Below the pieces are notes generated by a model. It saw only the letters and a program-made list of their open reading frames with translations. It was not told the DNA's origin and searched no databases. Shown piece after piece: positions 1-8,516 of a DNA stretch of 64,000 bases. The DNA is from Microbacterium hydrocarbonoxydans (GTDB lineage: Bacteria; Actinomycetota; Actinomycetes; Actinomycetales; Microbacteriaceae): assembly GCF_023715885.1 (NCBI RefSeq), contig NZ_JAMBOY010000002.1:124001-188000 (forward strand). Direction: 5' to 3'. Positions within the stretch are counted from its first letter, which is position 1. Each line of letters begins with the position of its first letter. The position numbers were made by a program, and so were the translations under genes.

Positions 1-150
1 GCGCTCGCGACCTGGCGAGAGATCGCCCCGCAGTCTCGGACTGTGATCACGTATAACGCCGAGGAGAACCGGCCCATGCTCTCCATCAATGAAGCCCTGG
101 GCTTCGACGCCATCGCCTACGAAGGCGCCTGGCGGAAGGACCTCTCATGA
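1..150 (+). CDS. GNAT family N-acetyltransferase, C-terminal fragment
   Basis: Only the last 49 codons are inside the window; the gene starts upstream of base 1. The visible tail contains NAEENRPMLSINEALGF, which also occurs at the end of the next gene (147-1229), so the two are tandem paralogs from a duplication. The segment matches the closing part of the GNAT fold, where an Asn and a Tyr/Phe line the acetyl-CoA site. The stop TGA overlaps the ATG of the next gene in an ATGA junction, which indicates translational coupling. The substrate cannot be deduced. Confidence 0.8.
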   Translation, partial: ALATWREIAPQSRTVITYNAEENRPMLSINEALGFDAIAYEGAWRKDLS

Positions 151-1229
151 CCACGTCCACGCTGACGATCACGCCGCTCGTGATCCCGCACTCCCTCGAC
201 AGCGGCGACGCTGCCGACTTCCTCGCGTACGGCGAGCTCAATCGCCTCGTCTGCGATGAAGCCACCGGCATCCCGGATCTGGCGCCGGATGCCGCTCAGA
301 TGCTCCCCGCGTGGCAGGACCAGACCGACACCCTCCACACCGGCTTCGTGGCGAGGATCGACGACGAGATCGTCGGCATGATCACGATCGACTACGCCAG
401 GGAGGCCGATGCGCAGGCGGCCGAGATCGACGTGCTCGTGCCGCGTCGCTTCGCCGGGCACCGTGTCGAGGCTGCGCTGCTCGCGCATGCCGAGGACGAA
501 GCGCGTGCACACGGCCGGTCGCTCATCCAGGCCTGGTCGCTGCATCGTCCGATCGAGGCGGATCGCATGATCGTGCCCCGGACCGGGTGGGGTCGCGTCC
601 CCGCCACCGCGCTCTCCGACGCGCTCGAGGCCGACGGCTTCGTGTGCGAGCAGGTCGAACGCAACAGCGAACTCGATCTGCACGCGGATCCGTCGGTGCT
701 CGAGCGCGCCCTCGACGAAGCCCTCGCCGTCGCAGGGCCGGACTATCGGATCGTGCAGTGGATGGCACCGACCCCCGAGGAGTACCGGGACGGGTACGCG
801 GGCATCCTCGCGCGTCTGTCGACCGATGCGCCGAGCGGCGACATGCAGTTCGTGGCCGAGGAATGGGATGCGCAGCGCGTCGAGCGACGGGACGCGAGGT
901 TGACGTCGGCAGGTCAGGCGTTCGCGATCACCGCGGTGCAGCACGTGCCGACCGGCGATCTCGTGGCGTACAACGAGCTGCTGATCGGGGCGGACCGCAC
1001 GGCCACGACGCACCAGTTCGGCACCCTCGTCTCGAGCGCGCATCGCGGTCACCGGCTGGGCATGATCGTCAAGTGCGCGAACCTGCTGCGCTGGCGCGAG
1101 CTGATGCCCGACTCCCCCTCCGTATCGACCTTCAACGCAGAGGAGAACCGTCCGATGCTGAGCATCAACGAAGCCCTCGGCTTCCGGGCTGTGTCGTACG
1201 CGGGAGCGTGGCAGAAGCGTCTCACGTGA
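147..1229 (+). CDS. GNAT family N-acetyltransferase (double GNAT domain)
   Basis: A 360-residue protein, twice the size of a single GNAT domain. The N-terminal half has a degenerate acetyl-CoA loop (RRFAGHRVEAALL, near residue 100) and the C-terminal half a better one (HRGHRLGMIVKCANLL, near residue 300) followed by NAEENRPML. It should transfer an acetyl group from acetyl-CoA to an unknown amine. Double-GNAT enzymes include mycothiol synthase (MshD), but I see no specific MshD feature. It overlaps the upstream paralog by 4 bases (ATGA) and is probably co-transcribed with it. The start at 147 is set by this overlap. The family call is firm; the substrate is unknown. Confidence 0.85.
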   Translation: MTTSTLTITPLVIPHSLDSGDAADFLAYGELNRLVCDEATGIPDLAPDAAQMLPAWQDQTDTLHTGFVARIDDEIVGMITIDYAREADAQAAEIDVLVPRRFAGHRVEAALLAHAEDEARAHGRSLIQAWSLHRPIEADRMIVPRTGWGRVPATALSDALEADGFVCEQVERNSELDLHADPSVLERALDEALAVAGPDYRIVQWMAPTPEEYRDGYAGILARLSTDAPSGDMQFVAEEWDAQRVERRDARLTSAGQAFAITAVQHVPTGDLVAYNELLIGADRTATTHQFGTLVSSAHRGHRLGMIVKCANLLRWRELMPDSPSVSTFNAEENRPMLSINEALGFRAVSYAGAWQKRLT

Positions 1230-1271
1230 GGATCATCCGTGCGATGTAGGCGTGACACGGTGGATCATCCG
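1230..1271. repeat. Two copies of GGATCATCCG, 32 bp apart
   Basis: Identical 10-base direct repeats lie at 1230-1239 and 1262-1271. Each contains GGAT-C-ATCC, an inverted repeat around one base. They sit between the GNAT gene and the ABC transporter gene, and their spacing is about three helical turns. This arrangement suggests a pair of regulator sites for the transporter, but no regulator is identified. Confidence 0.4.
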
Positions 1272-1314
1272 CCGGTGCGACGACGCCGCGCGGAGTGATC
1301 GCGAGGCTGGAAGC

Positions 1315-2010
1315 ATGAACACTCCCGTCCTCGACGCACGATCCCTCACGAAGTCCTACGGCACCACACGAGCCCTCGCCGGGGTGGACCTGACTGTCCG
1401 CTCCGGCGAGTCCGTGGCGATCATGGGCGCTTCCGGATCGGGCAAGACCACGCTCCTGCACGTCCTCGCCGGCATCGTCACCCCGGACTCCGGCACCGTC
1501 ACCTTCCAGCCGACCACCGAACACCCCGTTGAGCTGTCGGCCCTGGGCGAGTCGGCCCGGTCACGGTTGCGACGCGAGCGCTTCGGCTTCGTGTTCCAGC
1601 AGGGCCTCCTCATCCCGGAGCTCACCGCCGTCGAGAACGTCGCGCTCGCTTCCATGATCAACGGCGTGAAGAGAGCGGATGCCGTGCATCACGCGGCATC
1701 CTGGCTCGCCGCCCTCGGGCTCGCCGGAATGGAGGACCGCCGCATCGGCGAGCTCTCCGGAGGCCAGGCGCAGCGTGTCGCGATCGCCCGTGCGCAGGCG
1801 ACGGGCGCCGACCTCGTCTTCGCGGACGAACCGACCGGTGCGCTCGACTCGCACACCTCGCACGAAGTGATGGACGCCCTGCTATGGTCGACCACGGGTC
1901 AGGGGCGGACGCTACTCGTCGTCACCCATGACCCCGAGGTCGCGACCCGCTGCTCACGGATCGTCTCGGTGCGCGACGGCCAGGTCGTCGCCCCGGCGGT
2001 GTCCGCATGA
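1315..2010 (+). CDS. ABC transporter ATP-binding protein (MacB/LolD-like)
   Basis: A 231-residue ATPase of the class that powers FtsX-type permeases. Walker A GASGSGKTT is at residues 38-46, the signature LSGGQ at 147-151, Walker B LVFADEP at 167-173, and the D-loop ALDS follows. The ATG at 1315 is chosen because the product then starts just before the conserved LTKSYG strand and has GAGG upstream; an in-frame GTG at 1252 would add 21 unconserved residues. The stop overlaps the permease gene start (ATGA at 2007). The pair probably moves lipids, peptides or drugs; the cargo is not readable. Confidence 0.9.
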   Translation: MNTPVLDARSLTKSYGTTRALAGVDLTVRSGESVAIMGASGSGKTTLLHVLAGIVTPDSGTVTFQPTTEHPVELSALGESARSRLRRERFGFVFQQGLLIPELTAVENVALASMINGVKRADAVHHAASWLAALGLAGMEDRRIGELSGGQAQRVAIARAQATGADLVFADEPTGALDSHTSHEVMDALLWSTTGQGRTLLVVTHDPEVATRCSRIVSVRDGQVVAPAVSA

Positions 2011-3329
2011 ACGCGCGCGTCCTCGCCCTGCTGCTGCGTCCGGCACCCGGCCAGACGGCGTTCCTCGCACTGCCCGCGACGGCCTTCGCGATCGTCACCG
2101 CCCTCGTGCTCACCGTGGTCGGCGGCGCGCAGTCCTTCTGGAGCTGGACCGACGACTTCGCCCCCGTCTATCAGGCACTCGCCGCCATCGCGCTGGTGCT
2201 CCTGGTCGTCCCGCTGATGAACCTGGGCGGAGCCGCGGCCCGCCTCTCGGCGCGGCGACGCGACGAGCGTCTCTCCACCCTGCGCCTTCTCGGGGTGACC
2301 CCGCTGGGTGTCGGTGTCGCGACCGTCGTCGAGTCCGTGCTCGTGGCCGCCGCCGGCGCCGCCGCCGGAGTGCTCGTCGCTCTCGCGATCAGCCCGCTCA
2401 TCGGCCTGATCCCGTTCCGTGGCGAAGCGCTGGGCGTGGAGGCCGTCGTGCTCCCGCCGCTCGTCGTGCTCGCGGCGGTCGGCGGCATCCTCCTCGTCGC
2501 GGCAGCCAGCGCCGCCCTCGGCCTCCGCCGAGTGATCATCTCGCCGCTCGGCGTGCGCATGCGCACCACCGCGTCGAACGTGCACTGGTTCCGCGCGATC
2601 ATCGGCGTCTCCGTCCTCGCCCTGGTCTTCGTGCTGATCAAGATCTTCCCCTCGGTCGCCGGCATCGTGACGACGATCACGGTGCTTGCCGCGCTCTTCG
2701 CGATTGCCCTCGCCGTGCTGAACGTGCTGGGCCCCTGGGTGATCAAGATGATCGCGTCGGGGCAGCTGCGTCGAGCCGAGCACCCGGAACGCCTGCTGGC
2801 TGCGCGCCTCGTGCTCGACTCCCCGAAGAGTGCCTGGCGCCAGGTGAGCGGGATCGCGATGGCGAGCTTCATGGCCGTGTTCGCGGGCACCGGAGTCTCT
2901 CTCATGAACGTCCTCGGCAGCGGCGACGCCGCCTCCGACGAAGCCGCTCTCGCCGTCGACATGCGTACCGGCCTCATCATCACGCTCGTGGCGTCGTTCC
3001 TCATGGTCGCGGCCTCGGTGGGCGTCAACCAGGCGGCGGCGATCCTCGATCAGCGCGAGCTCCACCGGAGCCTGCACCACCTGGGAATGCCGCTCGAGAC
3101 GGTCGACCGCGCACGACGCCGCGCGATCATGTCGCCGCTGCTGATCACCGCGATCGGCTCGGCACTCTGCGCAGCGGTGCTGGTCTTCCCACTGCTCGGG
3201 ATGGCCCTCATCACGGCGCCGGAATCGGTACTGACGATCGTCGTGGTCGTCACGATCGGGATCGGCGTCGTCTGGGCGAGCACGCTCGCCACCCGACCGC
3301 TGCTGGCGCGGTCGTTCGCGTCGGCGTGA
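2007..3329 (+). CDS. FtsX-like ABC transporter permease
   Basis: A 440-residue integral membrane protein with about eight hydrophobic segments: one at residues 15-40, a group across 55-180, another near 200-245, and FtsX-like segments at about 285-305, 315-340, 370-395 and 405-430. The usual FtsX permease core appears twice, with charged loops containing ARRRDERL and AILDQRELHRS. It overlaps the ATPase gene by 4 bases, so the two form one exporter-type ABC system in the cytoplasmic membrane. No separate substrate-binding protein lies next to it, which fits MacB/BceAB-type transporters. It runs toward mutM and stops 12 bases short of it. Confidence 0.85.
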   Translation: MNARVLALLLRPAPGQTAFLALPATAFAIVTALVLTVVGGAQSFWSWTDDFAPVYQALAAIALVLLVVPLMNLGGAAARLSARRRDERLSTLRLLGVTPLGVGVATVVESVLVAAAGAAAGVLVALAISPLIGLIPFRGEALGVEAVVLPPLVVLAAVGGILLVAAASAALGLRRVIISPLGVRMRTTASNVHWFRAIIGVSVLALVFVLIKIFPSVAGIVTTITVLAALFAIALAVLNVLGPWVIKMIASGQLRRAEHPERLLAARLVLDSPKSAWRQVSGIAMASFMAVFAGTGVSLMNVLGSGDAASDEAALAVDMRTGLIITLVASFLMVAASVGVNQAAAILDQRELHRSLHHLGMPLETVDRARRRAIMSPLLITAIGSALCAAVLVFPLLGMALITAPESVLTIVVVVTIGIGVVWASTLATRPLLARSFASA

Positions 3330-3341
3330 GCGCCGGTCGAG

Positions 3342-4205
3342 TCAGCGGCGGCGCTGACAGCGCGGGCAGTAGTGGCTCGACCGGTTCATGAACGCGGTGC
3401 GGCGGATCGGGCCGCCGCACCGCGGACACGGTTCACCGCCGCGTCCGTACGCGTTGAGGGAATGGGCGAAGTAGCCCGCCTGACCGTTGACGTTGACGTA
3501 CTGTGCGTCGAAGCTCGTACCGCCCTCGGCGAGGGCTTTGGCGAGCACGGCGCGGATCTCGGCGAGCAGCCGCAGGGCTGCTCGCGTGGAGAGAGCGGAT
3601 GCGGCGGTCTCGGGATGGATGCGGGCCGCCCACAGCGACTCGTCAGCGTAGATGTTGCCGACACCGCTGATCACCTGCTGATCGAGCAGAACCCGCTTGA
3701 TCCCGCTGCCGCGGCGGCGCAGAGCGGCGAGGAGCGTCGCATCGTCGAACAGCGGATCCATCGGGTCACGAGCGATGTGCAGCACCTGCGAGGGAATGCG
3801 CGACGGTCCGTCGTCGCGCAGCTCGTCGACGGCCAGCGAGCCGAAAGTCCGCTGGTCGGCGAACACGACTGCCAGTTCGCCGTGGGTCGGATGCTCGAGG
3901 CTGATCCGGATGCGCTCATGCCGCTCGGGCGGCGCGTCGGGTAAGCGGAGCAACATCTGGCCACTCATGCCCAGGTGGGCGATCAGCGCGGTCTCGCCCG
4001 AGTCGAGCGGAAGCCAGAGGAACTTGCCGCGTCGATCCGCTGCCGCGAAGCGGTGTCCCTCGAGACGGGCGACGAAGTCCTCGGCGCCGGCCGCATGCCG
4101 GGTCAGGGCACGTTCATCGAACACGCTGACAGCGGTGATGAGCGACCCGATCGCGGCAGGCGCGAGACCGGCACGCACGACCTCGACCTCGGGGAGCTCA
4201 GGCAC
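3342..4205 (-). CDS. mutM: Formamidopyrimidine-DNA glycosylase
   Basis: A 287-residue base-excision repair enzyme that removes 8-oxoguanine and formamidopyrimidines and cuts the abasic site. It begins [10 protein letters not shown], giving the N-terminal proline nucleophile and the catalytic glutamate after Met removal; Lys61 in RRGKF is the conserved active-site lysine. A four-cysteine zinc finger is at C260, C263, C280 and C283. Length is normal for Fpg. The start overlaps the end of rnc by 8 bases, so it is translated from the rnc message. The rnc-mutM pairing is standard in Actinobacteria. Confidence 0.96.
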   Translation of the reverse strand: MPELPEVEVVRAGLAPAAIGSLITAVSVFDERALTRHAAGAEDFVARLEGHRFAAADRRGKFLWLPLDSGETALIAHLGMSGQMLLRLPDAPPERHERIRISLEHPTHGELAVVFADQRTFGSLAVDELRDDGPSRIPSQVLHIARDPMDPLFDDATLLAALRRRGSGIKRVLLDQQVISGVGNIYADESLWAARIHPETAASALSTRAALRLLAEIRAVLAKALAEGGTSFDAQYVNVNGQAGYFAHSLNAYGRGGEPCPRCGGPIRRTAFMNRSSHYCPRCQRRR

Positions 4206-4890
4206 GCTCGTTCAAGAGGCGCCATGCGCTCAGCGCGGCGGCCATCTCGGCGGTCTTCTTGCTGCTGCCGAGACCGGTCATGCTGACATCACCGACGACC
4301 ACGGTCGCCGTGAAGCGGCGGTCGTGATCGGGTCCGCTGGCTTCGATGGAGTACTGCGGAGCAGTCAGGCCGAGGCGAGCTGCGAGCTCCTGAAGACTCG
4401 TCTTCGGGTCCATCGCCGCACCGTAGCGCTCGGGGTCGGCGAGAAGCGGCTCGGTCAGACGCAGCACGAGCTCGGTCGCGGCATCCGGGCCCGCCGACAG
4501 GAACGTGGCGCCGATCACCGCTTCCATCGTGTCCGCGAGGATCGAGTCCTTGTCACGTCCCCCGGTCTGCTCCTCCCCGCGGCCGAGCAGCAGGTGGCTG
4601 CCCAGCTCGATCCCGCGCGCGACCTCCGCCAGCGCGACCGTCGACACGACGCTCGCTCGGCGCTTCGCGAGAGCTCCTTCGTCGAGTTCCGGATGGCTGG
4701 TGAAGAGCATCACCGTCACGGCCTGCCCGAGCACGGAGTCGCCCAGGAACTCGAGGCGCTCGTTGTGAGGAATGCCCCCGTGCTCGTAGGCGTACGAGCG
4801 GTGGGTGAGCGCCAACTCCAGAAGCTCCGCGTCGATATCGACGCGGAGCTTCTCAGGGAGAGGTCTCGTCCCCCCAGGGACCTCTGTCAC
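4198..4890 (-). CDS. rnc: Ribonuclease III
   Basis: A 230-residue double-strand-specific RNase for rRNA and mRNA processing. The signature [10 protein letters not shown] is at residues 43-52 and the second acidic cluster around Glu123 (DTMEAVIGA) completes the two-metal site. A double-stranded-RNA-binding domain occupies roughly residues 160-230 and ends in [18 protein letters not shown]. It starts with GTG at 4890. It lies 16 bases after rpmF and overlaps mutM, placing it in the yceD-rpmF-rnc-mutM operon. Confidence 0.96.
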   Translation of the reverse strand: MTEVPGGTRPLPEKLRVDIDAELLELALTHRSYAYEHGGIPHNERLEFLGDSVLGQAVTVMLFTSHPELDEGALAKRRASVVSTVALAEVARGIELGSHLLLGRGEEQTGGRDKDSILADTMEAVIGATFLSAGPDAATELVLRLTEPLLADPERYGAAMDPKTSLQELAARLGLTAPQYSIEASGPDHDRRFTATVVVGDVSMTGLGSSKKTAEMAAALSAWRLLNERA

Positions 4891-4906
4891 GATCTGGAGT
4901 CGCGAC

Positions 4907-5116
4907 TCAGACGTCAGCGACCTTGCGGCCCTTGTACTCGAGGAAGAGCTCGGTGCCCTGGGAGTCGGTGACGACCTTCGCCTGGTGCGGACGGCTGTAG
5001 ACGACCTTGCCGTTCTCGACGGTCTTGACGAGCGCGGGGGCCTCGGCCTTCCACTGCGCGCGACGCGAGCGGGTGTTGGAACGGGAGACCTTGCGCTTCG
5101 GGGGGTTACCAGCCAT
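4907..5116 (-). CDS. rpmF: 50S ribosomal protein L32
   Basis: A 69-residue basic protein starting [16 protein letters not shown], the L32 signature. The reading frame stays open upstream, but the ATG at 5116 gives the conserved N-terminus and lies 2 bases after the yceD stop with a purine-rich GAAAGAAGAGAG upstream. There is no CxxC pair, so this is the zinc-independent form. The C-terminal half ([16 protein letters not shown]) is longer than the roughly 57 residues of mycobacterial L32. The yceD-rpmF order is conserved in bacteria. Confidence 0.93.
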   Translation of the reverse strand: MAGNPPKRKVSRSNTRSRRAQWKAEAPALVKTVENGKVVYSRPHQAKVVTDSQGTELFLEYKGRKVADV

Positions 5117-5118
5117 GA

Positions 5119-5679
5119 CTAGCTCTCTTCTTTCTCGGCGGCGCTGCTCTCTGCCGCGCCGTCTTGGTCTGTGATCTGCTGGAGCGCACTCCATCGAGGA
5201 TCGATGGGAGCTGCCTGCTCCGATCCGGTGCTCTCGGTCAGCCTCTCGCCCGTGACCGGGTCGAGCCCGGGGCAATCCGGCTGACACACCGGCTGAAATG
5301 GAAGCGACAATACGGCCGCATCCCTGACAAGAGTTTCAAGATCCACGTGGTCGTCTTGAACCTCGAAGTCAGTTTCTTCCTCACCAGGATACGCGAAAAG
5401 CTCCTGGAACTCGACTTCGACGGGCCGGGTGATGTCGGTGAGGCACCGACCGCACACTCCGGAGAACTCCGCGTCCGCCGCGCCCGACACGAGAATACCC
5501 TCGTGAACGGACTCGAGGCGGACATCCAGATCGAGTTGCGAGCCGTGCGCGAACGATACGATGCCCTCGCCCCACTGCTCGTCGAGAGTCACCGTGAAGG
5601 CATGCTCGCGCATCTCTCCCGGCTTGCGAACGATGTCGCGGACGGGGAGGACGAAGGGGCCGTTGAATCGGGAACGCAC
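5119..5679 (-). CDS. DUF177 (YceD) family protein
   Basis: A 186-residue protein of the YceD/DUF177 family, linked to 23S rRNA and ribosome assembly and usually encoded just before rpmF, as here. Two cysteine pairs are visible: CGRC near residue 77 and CQPDC near residue 133. They probably bind a metal. It starts with GTG at 5679, six bases after a -10-like TAGCAT, so the message may be leaderless. Codon use changes sharply at about residues 88-135, where roughly half the codons end in A or T, unlike the rest of the gene. Confidence 0.88.
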   Translation of the reverse strand: MRSRFNGPFVLPVRDIVRKPGEMREHAFTVTLDEQWGEGIVSFAHGSQLDLDVRLESVHEGILVSGAADAEFSGVCGRCLTDITRPVEVEFQELFAYPGEEETDFEVQDDHVDLETLVRDAAVLSLPFQPVCQPDCPGLDPVTGERLTESTGSEQAAPIDPRWSALQQITDQDGAAESSAAEKEES

Positions 5680-5691
5680 CCCGCAATGCTA
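5680..5691 (-). promoter_or_regulatory. Probable leaderless promoter of yceD-rpmF-rnc-mutM
   Basis: TAGCAT (5686-5691, minus strand) fits the -10 consensus TANNNT and ends six bases before the GTG of yceD, so transcription would start at the start codon. No Shine-Dalgarno sequence is present. Confidence 0.5.
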
Positions 5692-5752
5692 CCGGCTCGG
5701 CGGGGCGCGGGGCTGGTCGGCGCCTGAGTGCGGAGCCCCGACGGCGGGACGG

Positions 5753-6250
5753 TCAGATCCCGCGGGAGCCGGTGTCGAGGAACGACGCGACGGCCGGCGG
5801 CACGAACGGCGAGATGTCCCCACCGAGACCCGCGACCTGCCGCACGAGCGAGCTCGACACGAGGGCGTGCGCAGGATCCGGCAGCAGGAAGACCGTCTCG
5901 ATGTCGGCGAGGTGTCGGTTGACGATCGCCATCGGGGATTCGTAGGCGACGTCCACCTGCGAGCGGATGCCCTTGACCAGCACGCCGGCATCGACGTCGC
6001 GGGCGTAGTCCACGAGCAGACCCATGCTCCATGACCCGACGATGACGTTGCCGTCCATCCCGTCCTCGGCGATCGACTGCTCCAGCAGCGCCATGCGCTG
6101 GGCGATGGGCAGCATCGCCTCCTTGCCGGGGTTGTGGACGACGAGCACGTGCAGTTCGTCGTACAGCTTCGCCGCGCGCCTGATCACGTCGAGGTGACCG
6201 AGGGTGGGCGGATCGAAGGAACCCGGGACGACGGCGATCCGGCTGCTCAT
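5753..6250 (-). CDS. coaD: Pantetheine-phosphate adenylyltransferase
   Basis: A 165-residue enzyme that adenylates 4'-phosphopantetheine to dephospho-CoA, the penultimate CoA step. The nucleotidyltransferase motif [11 protein letters not shown] (residues 11-21, with TxGH) is intact and the rest matches CoaD in length and order ([31 protein letters not shown]). It sits between yceD and recG on the same strand, its usual place in Actinobacteria. A 73-base gap separates it from yceD. Confidence 0.96.
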   Translation of the reverse strand: MSSRIAVVPGSFDPPTLGHLDVIRRAAKLYDELHVLVVHNPGKEAMLPIAQRMALLEQSIAEDGMDGNVIVGSWSMGLLVDYARDVDAGVLVKGIRSQVDVAYESPMAIVNRHLADIETVFLLPDPAHALVSSSLVRQVAGLGGDISPFVPPAVASFLDTGSRGI

Positions 6251-6262
6251 GCGTCCAGCCTA
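6251..6262 (-). promoter_or_regulatory. Probable leaderless promoter of coaD
   Basis: TAGGCT (6257-6262, minus strand) lies six bases before the coaD ATG and no Shine-Dalgarno sequence intervenes. Confidence 0.5.
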
Positions 6263-6280
6263 GGGCACCTCGAACCGCGG

Positions 6281-8455
6281 TCAGTTCTTCGCGAGGGCGG
6301 CGCGGTCTTCTTCCGTCACTCGTCGTGCGATGGCGGCTCGAAGGCCCGGATTCGCAGTGAGATCGGGGTCGTCCGCGAGGATCGCCTCGGCTAGCTCCCG
6401 GGCCCGCACGATGAGCTTGGAATCCTTGACCACGCGCAGGAGCTTGAGCGACGAGCGCACTCCGGCCTGGGCCGCTCCCAGCACGTCGCCCTCTCCGCGC
6501 AGCTCGAGATCGACCTCCGCGAGGGCGAATCCGTCGAGCGTCGCGGCGACGGCATCCACGCGCTCGCGTGCGACGGAACCCGCCTCGGCCTCTGTGACGA
6601 GGAGGCAGAGACCCGGTACGCCGCCTCGACCCACGCGCCCGCGGAGTTGATGCAGCTGCGAGACGCCGAAGCGGTCGGCGTCGAGCACGATCATGGTCGA
6701 GGCGTTGGGCACGTCGACGCCGACCTCGATCACGGTCGTGGCGATCAGCAGGTCGATGTCTCCGCGGGCGAAGGACTGCATCACGGCGTCCTTCTCATCC
6801 GACGGCATGCGTCCATGGAGGACCGCCCTGCGCAGACCGCCGAGCGTCGGATGCGTGGCCAGAGCCTCGTCGAGCTGCACCACGCCCCACTTCGGACCGG
6901 TCGCGCCGTCGCCCTGCAGGAGTGCCTGCTCGCCCACCTCGGCGGTCTTCTTGGTCGTGTCGATCGCCGCGCAGACGGCGAAGACCTGGCGGCCCTGGGC
7001 GATCTCCTCGGCTGCACGCTGCCAAACGCGGTTGAACCACCCCGGGTGCTCGGCGAGGGGTGCGACGAACGACTCGATCCCGGCTCGCCCCTTCGGCATC
7101 GTGCGGATGACCGACGTGTCGAGGTCGCCGAACACGGTCATCGCGACCGTCCGAGGGATCGGCGTCGCCGTCAGCACGAGGGCGTGCGGGCTCGACCCCT
7201 TCGCGCGCAGCGCCTCGCGCTGCTCGACACCGAACCGGTGCTGCTCGTCGACGACGACGAGTCCGAGGTCGGCGAAGGTCGTCTTCTCGCCGAGCAGGGC
7301 ATGCGTGCCGACGACGATGAGCGACTGGCCCGAGGCGACGCGCAGCGCGGCTTTTCTTCTCTCGGCGGCCGGCATCTGCCCGGTCAGCAGCGTCGGCATG
7401 ACGAGAGGAGCGAGCTGGGGCCCGAGCATCTTCGTGATCGATCGGAGGTGCTGCCCTGCGAGCACCTCCGTCGGTGCGATGAGCGCGGCCTGACCGCCGG
7501 ACTCGGCGACCTGGAGCATGGCGCGCAACGCCACGAGGGTCTTGCCCGAGCCCACCTCACCCTGAACGAGCCTGTTCATGGGCCACGCCCCGACCAGGTC
7601 GCGCGCGATCTGCTCGCCGACCGTCTGCTGGTCGGGCGTGAGCGAGTACGGGAGCGCCGCGTCGAATCTCTCGAGGAGCCCTCCCGGTCTCGCAGGCCTC
7701 GTCGTCGCAGACAGCGCGCGCACCGCGTCCCGCTGCTGCAACAGGGCCGTCTGCAATGTGAGCGCCTCGTGCATGCGCAGCGTGCGGACCGCAGGATCGA
7801 TGTCATTGCGGGTCTTGGGACGGTGGATCTGCTCGAGCGCCTCACGCGCCGTCAGCAGGTCCTCCCGCGTCCGGACCTCGGGGGCGAGCGGCTCCGGCAC
7901 GTCTCCGAGGTCGTCGAGCACCCGCCCGACGAACTTCGCGATCTGCCAGGTCTGCAGACTCGAGGTCGCCGGGTAGATCGGGATGAGGACGGCGGCGCGT
8001 GCGTCCGCCCTGCGCCGCGCGGCATCCTCGTCGTCGAAGAGCTCGTACTCGGGGTGCGCGAACTGCGTCACGCCGTTGAACTCCCCGACTTTGCCGGAGA
8101 ACACGCCGCGGCGCCCGACCGCCAGCTCCTCGGCCCGCCACTTCGCCGCGCCGAGGTTCTTCGCGAAGAACGTCAGCGACATCTTGCCGATACCGTCGCC
8201 GATCACCACGTCGGCCATCGCGCCGCGCCGATTGCGCATGGCGCGAGCGCTCGACGACAGCACCTCCGCGACGATCGTGACGGTCTCGCCGATCGGGAGC
8301 TCTCGGATCGGGGTGAGCTCACCCGGATCCGCGTACCGTCGCGGATAGTGCGAGAGCAGGTCGCCCACCGTCGTCATCCCGAAAGCCCGGTCGAGCGCCT
8401 TCGCCGGGGTCGCCCCGAGCGCCTCCTGCAGAGACGTGTCGAGCGAGAGCGGCAT
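6281..8455 (-). CDS. recG: ATP-dependent DNA helicase RecG
   Basis: A 724-residue branch-migration helicase that remodels stalled forks and Holliday junctions. An N-terminal wedge/OB domain (about residues 45-145) precedes two RecA-like lobes. Walker A GEVGSGKT is at 299-306, the DEQH box at 403-406, and QLRGRVGRGG forms motif VI near residue 610. Length fits actinobacterial RecG. It is divergent from rsmD across 61 bases. Confidence 0.96.
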   Translation of the reverse strand: MPLSLDTSLQEALGATPAKALDRAFGMTTVGDLLSHYPRRYADPGELTPIRELPIGETVTIVAEVLSSSARAMRNRRGAMADVVIGDGIGKMSLTFFAKNLGAAKWRAEELAVGRRGVFSGKVGEFNGVTQFAHPEYELFDDEDAARRRADARAAVLIPIYPATSSLQTWQIAKFVGRVLDDLGDVPEPLAPEVRTREDLLTAREALEQIHRPKTRNDIDPAVRTLRMHEALTLQTALLQQRDAVRALSATTRPARPGGLLERFDAALPYSLTPDQQTVGEQIARDLVGAWPMNRLVQGEVGSGKTLVALRAMLQVAESGGQAALIAPTEVLAGQHLRSITKMLGPQLAPLVMPTLLTGQMPAAERRKAALRVASGQSLIVVGTHALLGEKTTFADLGLVVVDEQHRFGVEQREALRAKGSSPHALVLTATPIPRTVAMTVFGDLDTSVIRTMPKGRAGIESFVAPLAEHPGWFNRVWQRAAEEIAQGRQVFAVCAAIDTTKKTAEVGEQALLQGDGATGPKWGVVQLDEALATHPTLGGLRRAVLHGRMPSDEKDAVMQSFARGDIDLLIATTVIEVGVDVPNASTMIVLDADRFGVSQLHQLRGRVGRGGVPGLCLLVTEAEAGSVARERVDAVAATLDGFALAEVDLELRGEGDVLGAAQAGVRSSLKLLRVVKDSKLIVRARELAEAILADDPDLTANPGLRAAIARRVTEEDRAALAKN

Positions 8456-8467
8456 GATCCGAGTCTA
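8456..8467 (-). promoter_or_regulatory. Probable leaderless promoter of recG
   Basis: TAGACT (8462-8467, minus strand) ends six bases before the recG ATG. There is no Shine-Dalgarno sequence. Confidence 0.5.
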
Positions 8468-8504
8468 GAAGGCGGCGCCGACACGGCGCGCGCGAGCGCT
8501 GTCG

Positions 8505-8516
8505 TATCGTGAACGG
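8505..8516 (+). promoter_or_regulatory. Probable leaderless promoter of rsmD
   Basis: TATCGT (8505-8510) is followed by six bases and then the GTG start of rsmD. No Shine-Dalgarno sequence fits between. Confidence 0.5.

Noticed and set aside
3351..3368. Hairpin-like GTCAGCG-GCG-CGCTGAC near the permease-mutM junction
   Set aside because: It lies in the mutM coding end and has no T-run, so a terminator call is not supported.
4897..4908. Palindrome GAGTCGCGACTC between rnc and rpmF
   Set aside because: It covers the last codons of rpmF and a 16-base gap inside an operon. With no promoter nearby it is likely chance; the stem is too short for a terminator and has no loop.
6647..8512. A 621-codon plus-strand open frame opposite recG
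   Set aside because: Antisense shadow of recG, with extreme Arg/His/Glu composition and no recognisable domain.
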